From Campylobacteraceae bacterium (GTDB lineage Bacteria > Campylobacterota > Campylobacteria > Campylobacterales > Campylobacteraceae), in contig JAIRKW010000157.1 in the NCBI GenBank assembly GCA_031259875.1, forward strand, positions 1 to 14,570: 14,570 nt of DNA, read 5' to 3'. The position numbers were made by a program, and so were the translations under genes. Positions 12,787 to 14,570 of this stretch are shown here, piece after piece. A model generated the notes under the pieces. It was not told where the DNA came from. It did no database searches and was given only the letters and a program-made list of their open reading frames with translations. How positions within the stretch are numbered: the stretch's first letter is position 1; each line of letters starts with the position of its first letter.

Positions 12787-14283
12787 TTATTCATCTTTTG
12801 TCCACTCTATGATGTTGTGTTCTATGCCTATGATAGAGGGGCGAATGGGCGAGATACTCTTTTTAACAGCAGTAAGTGTCTTTGGAATATATAAAAAAAG
12901 ATAAGGGTTATCATCCTTGATGAGTTTAAAAATGCGGCGATAGATAGCATTAAATTCTTCTTCATCAATCGTTCTCTCAGCTTTTTTTATAAGTGTGTCC
13001 ACTTCTTCGTTTTTATAGCCTACAAGATTAAAACCGCCTATTTTAGCAGATTCACTATGCCAAATCGAGTAAGCGTCGGACTTAAGTCCCATCTGCCATC
13101 CCATTACAATAGCTTCAAATCTGCGCGGATGTATGACTGTATTTAAAAATGCCTGCCATTCCATCACGCGCACGCTCACATGTACGCCCACATCTTTTAA
13201 TTGACGTTGTAAAATTTGCGCTATATAGATTCTTGAACCGGAATTTGTCAAAAGCTCAAATTTAAGCGGATTTTTCTCGCTGTATCCGGCTTGAAAAAGA
13301 AGCTCTTTTGCTTTTTTTGTATCGCGCTGCGGAACTTTTACGTCAGGATTAAAAGTTTTCGTCTGCGGCATGAAAGGACCTGTGCAGACAACCCCGTCGC
13401 CAAACAAAAGCAAATCTATTAATTCCTGCCTGTCTATTGCAAGAGATAAAGCTTCACGTACCATGGCATCTTGAAATTTAGGCAGATTCAGATTGAATCC
13501 CACATATGAATACGAGTGCGACATTGTCTCGTATATATTAAACTGTTCATAAAACTTTTTATCAAGCTGTCTTTTGACTTGCAGCGATGTAATTGCGCCT
13601 ATATCTAATTCACCTGATTTTAACATTAAAAATTCGGTTGCACTGTCAGGGGCAAAATGGTAAATTATTCTCTCAAGTTTTGGAGAACCTAAAAAGTAAT
13701 TTTTATTTGCCTCAAGTATAAAATTGCTCGAAATAGAAAAATCTTTTAAGATAAACGCACCTGTGCCAATAGGCTTTTGATTAAAAGCTGAAGTCATAAT
13801 GGAGTTTTCATTTTTTAATATATGATACGGCAGTATGCCTATCGTCCAAGTTTCAAGTGCAGCAAAATATGGATATTTGTAGGTAACTTTGACACTAAAA
13901 TTATCTATCGCTTCCACTTTCTCTACATGTCTGAAGCTCTCTGCATAAGGCGTAAATACTGTCGGTGAAGTTATCGTCTCATAAGTAAAAATTACATCCT
14001 GCGCACCGAAACTCTTTCCATCGCTCCAAAAAACATCGTCCCTAAGCGTGAACAGGAGTGTTTTATTATCCAAAAAGCGGTAAGATTTTGCAAGCTCAAG
14101 CTTTATTGAAGCATTTTCATCGTATGTAATAAGCGAATTAAAAATATACTGTGCAATTTCACTGCTTACCGTATCTGTAGATAGTATAGGATTAATACGG
14201 CTTGGATTGGCGCTCATGCCAATATGAAGCGAAGCACAAAGAGACAATTGTATTAAGATAAATAAGGTGATTAAAATTTTCAT
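12787..14283 (-). CDS. Periplasmic peptide-type ABC substrate-binding protein (family 5), orphan
   Basis: 498 aa from ATG 14283. A Sec signal peptide covers ~1-18 ('FILIQLSLCA|S'). Cys16 follows Leu, not the small residue a lipobox needs, so lipid anchoring is doubtful. Family 5 (DppA/OppA) marks are 'INPILSTDTVSSEIAQYIF' (30-48), 'VFWSDGKSFGAQDVIFTY' (84-101), 'PIGTGAF' (171-177), 'LNLPKFQDAMVREALSLAID' (in the second half) and 'WQMGLKSDAYSIWHS'. It binds a peptide or other medium-size solute; no permease or ATPase gene for it is in the window. The in-frame ATG at 14292 overlaps a -10 box and would add only three residues. No Shine-Dalgarno site precedes the start, unlike nearly all neighbours. 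A full-consensus promoter lies ~105 bp upstream and a second extended -10 only ~8 bp upstream. Confidence 0.88.
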   Translation of the reverse strand: MKILITLFILIQLSLCASLHIGMSANPSRINPILSTDTVSSEIAQYIFNSLITYDENASIKLELAKSYRFLDNKTLLFTLRDDVFWSDGKSFGAQDVIFTYETITSPTVFTPYAESFRHVEKVEAIDNFSVKVTYKYPYFAALETWTIGILPYHILKNENSIMTSAFNQKPIGTGAFILKDFSISSNFILEANKNYFLGSPKLERIIYHFAPDSATEFLMLKSGELDIGAITSLQVKRQLDKKFYEQFNIYETMSHSYSYVGFNLNLPKFQDAMVREALSLAIDRQELIDLLLFGDGVVCTGPFMPQTKTFNPDVKVPQRDTKKAKELLFQAGYSEKNPLKFELLTNSGSRIYIAQILQRQLKDVGVHVSVRVMEWQAFLNTVIHPRRFEAIVMGWQMGLKSDAYSIWHSESAKIGGFNLVGYKNEEVDTLIKKAERTIDEEEFNAIYRRIFKLIKDDNPYLFLYIPKTLTAVKKSISPIRPSIIGIEHNIIEWTKDE

Positions 14284-14289
14284 GAAAGA

Positions 14290-14353
14290 CATTATAGCAG
14301 AAGTTGCAACGCACTTTAAAGGATGTGAGGAAGCGCTGCAACTCCCTATAATG
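14290..14353 (-). repeat. Large two-tier inverted repeat (leader hairpin) before the binding-protein gene
   Basis: Outer arms: 14290-14297 (CATTATAG on plus) pairs exactly with 14346-14353 (CTATAATG), 8 bp. Inner arms: 14303-14312 (GTTGCAACGC) pairs with 14333-14342 (GCGCTGCAAC), 10 positions with one A-C mismatch. The loop is 20 nt (14313-14332). Internal loops are 5 and 3 nt. The whole lies in the RNA expected from the consensus promoter 14388-14416 and ends 7 nt before the ATG. It has no T-tract, so it is not a standard terminator. I do not recognise it as a known riboswitch or RNA family. Confidence 0.65.
14291..14299 (-). promoter_or_regulatory. Proximal extended -10 box at the start of the binding-protein gene
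   Basis: TGCTATAAT on the minus strand, with TATAAT at 14296-14291. The start site would fall at about 14284-14283, at or next to the A of the ATG, which would make a leaderless mRNA. No -35 is visible. It also forms the 3' arm of the outer stem of the inverted repeat 14290-14353, so the match may be due to pairing rather than promoter use. Confidence 0.4.
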
Positions 14354-14375
14354 CTACAAAAAGGAGGTTTGTCAT
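14346..14375 (-). other. Possible 9-codon leader peptide in the binding-protein mRNA
   Basis: ATG at 14375 opens MTNLLFVAL and stops at TAG 14348-14346, inside the outer stem of the leader hairpin. It begins only ~6 nt after the predicted start site and has no ribosome site, so it would need leaderless-type initiation. Chance is a fair alternative for an ORF this short. Confidence 0.2.
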
Positions 14376-14387
14376 TTAGACGAAAAA

Positions 14388-14416
14388 ATTATACCATAGC
14401 CAAGTTAAATTGTCAA
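14388..14416 (-). promoter_or_regulatory. Full-consensus sigma-70 promoter upstream of the binding-protein gene
   Basis: On the minus strand TTGACA (14416-14411), a 17-bp spacer and TATAAT (14393-14388), with TGG just before the -10, so all consensus elements including the extended -10 are exact. The start site would be near 14381, giving a ~98-nt leader to the ATG at 14283. It is the strongest promoter in the window by sequence. Confidence 0.8.
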
Positions 14417-14570
14417 TTAATCTATAAAAAATATCGAAAATTCATTGAAAAATAGCGGTATATGCGTACTATTATCTACAATTGACGAAAATTTCCAAGT
14501 GTTTTGCAAAAAAATGCAATACCAGTATGATATTTTATCTTTTTATCTCGCATCTTATCTATATCATTTA
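14417..14570. other. AT-rich non-coding stretch at the right edge
   Basis: I see no gene here. It holds a small TTGCA/TGCAA repeat around an A-run (14504-14519) and a series of ATCT/TTATCT motifs to the end. A possible plus-strand promoter is TTGCAA (14504-14509), 16 bp, TATGAT (14526-14531), which would read rightwards out of the window. Both halves are imperfect. Confidence 0.3.

Noticed and set aside
14290..14353. Hairpin as a small SRP RNA (4.5S) or other known RNA
   Set aside because: The plus strand has GGAAGC near the loop, but the conserved AGCAG side and the paired bases around the GGAA loop are missing; the minus strand has neither. No TPP, T-box or 6S marks either.
14267..14455. 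62-codon open frame on the plus strand across the leader hairpin
   Set aside because: It begins inside the antisense signal-peptide region of the binding-protein gene, has no ribosome site at its ATG, and crosses the consensus minus promoter. It looks like chance.

Overview
The window is AT-rich DNA that looks like a free-living member of the Campylobacterota (old Epsilonproteobacteria, Sulfurimonas/Sulfurospirillum-like). The reasons are a Campylobacter-type major outer membrane porin, promoters built on TGnTATAAT extended -10 boxes mostly without good -35 boxes, compact gene packing and AGGA(G)-type ribosome sites. I cannot fix the genus from the sequence alone. No rRNA, tRNA, CRISPR array, phage or insertion sequence is visible.

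Layout: (1) 1-1704 is the 3' part of an autotransporter, ended by a bidirectional terminator shared with a convergent operon. (2) 4265-1746 (minus) is a tight three-gene operon: a Tat-exported FAD amine oxidase/dehydrogenase, a one-heme cytochrome c, and a RidA-family imine deaminase that carries its own signal peptide. All three should be periplasmic. (3) A divergent porin follows at 4450-5637; the shared 184-bp gap holds two inverted repeats. (4) A Bax-inhibitor-1 family membrane protein lies at 5732-6424. (5) 10363-6450 (minus) is a sulfonate/sulfone acquisition operon: periplasmic binding protein, permease, ATPase and an SfnB/DszC-like flavin monooxygenase, with paired 16-bp repeats at its promoter. 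(6) An EamA-type exporter (minus) and a stand-alone ThiD2 thiamine enzyme (plus) are read from back-to-back promoters. (7) MscS and an orphan family-5 peptide-binding protein (minus) lie at the right end. The binding-protein gene has a full-consensus promoter, a structured 98-nt leader and no Shine-Dalgarno site.

How they work together: in region 2 the flavoenzyme would oxidise an amine or amino acid to an imine in the periplasm, pass the electrons to the cytochrome (as NicA2/CycN do for nicotine), and leave the reactive imine to the secreted RidA. In region 5 the ABC transporter would bring in an organosulfur compound and the monooxygenase would use FMNH2 and O2 to oxidise it so that sulfur can be released; no flavin reductase is present in the window. 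The periplasmic flavoenzyme-cytochrome-RidA trio is the most unusual feature here. The structured leader at the right end is the most unusual non-coding feature.
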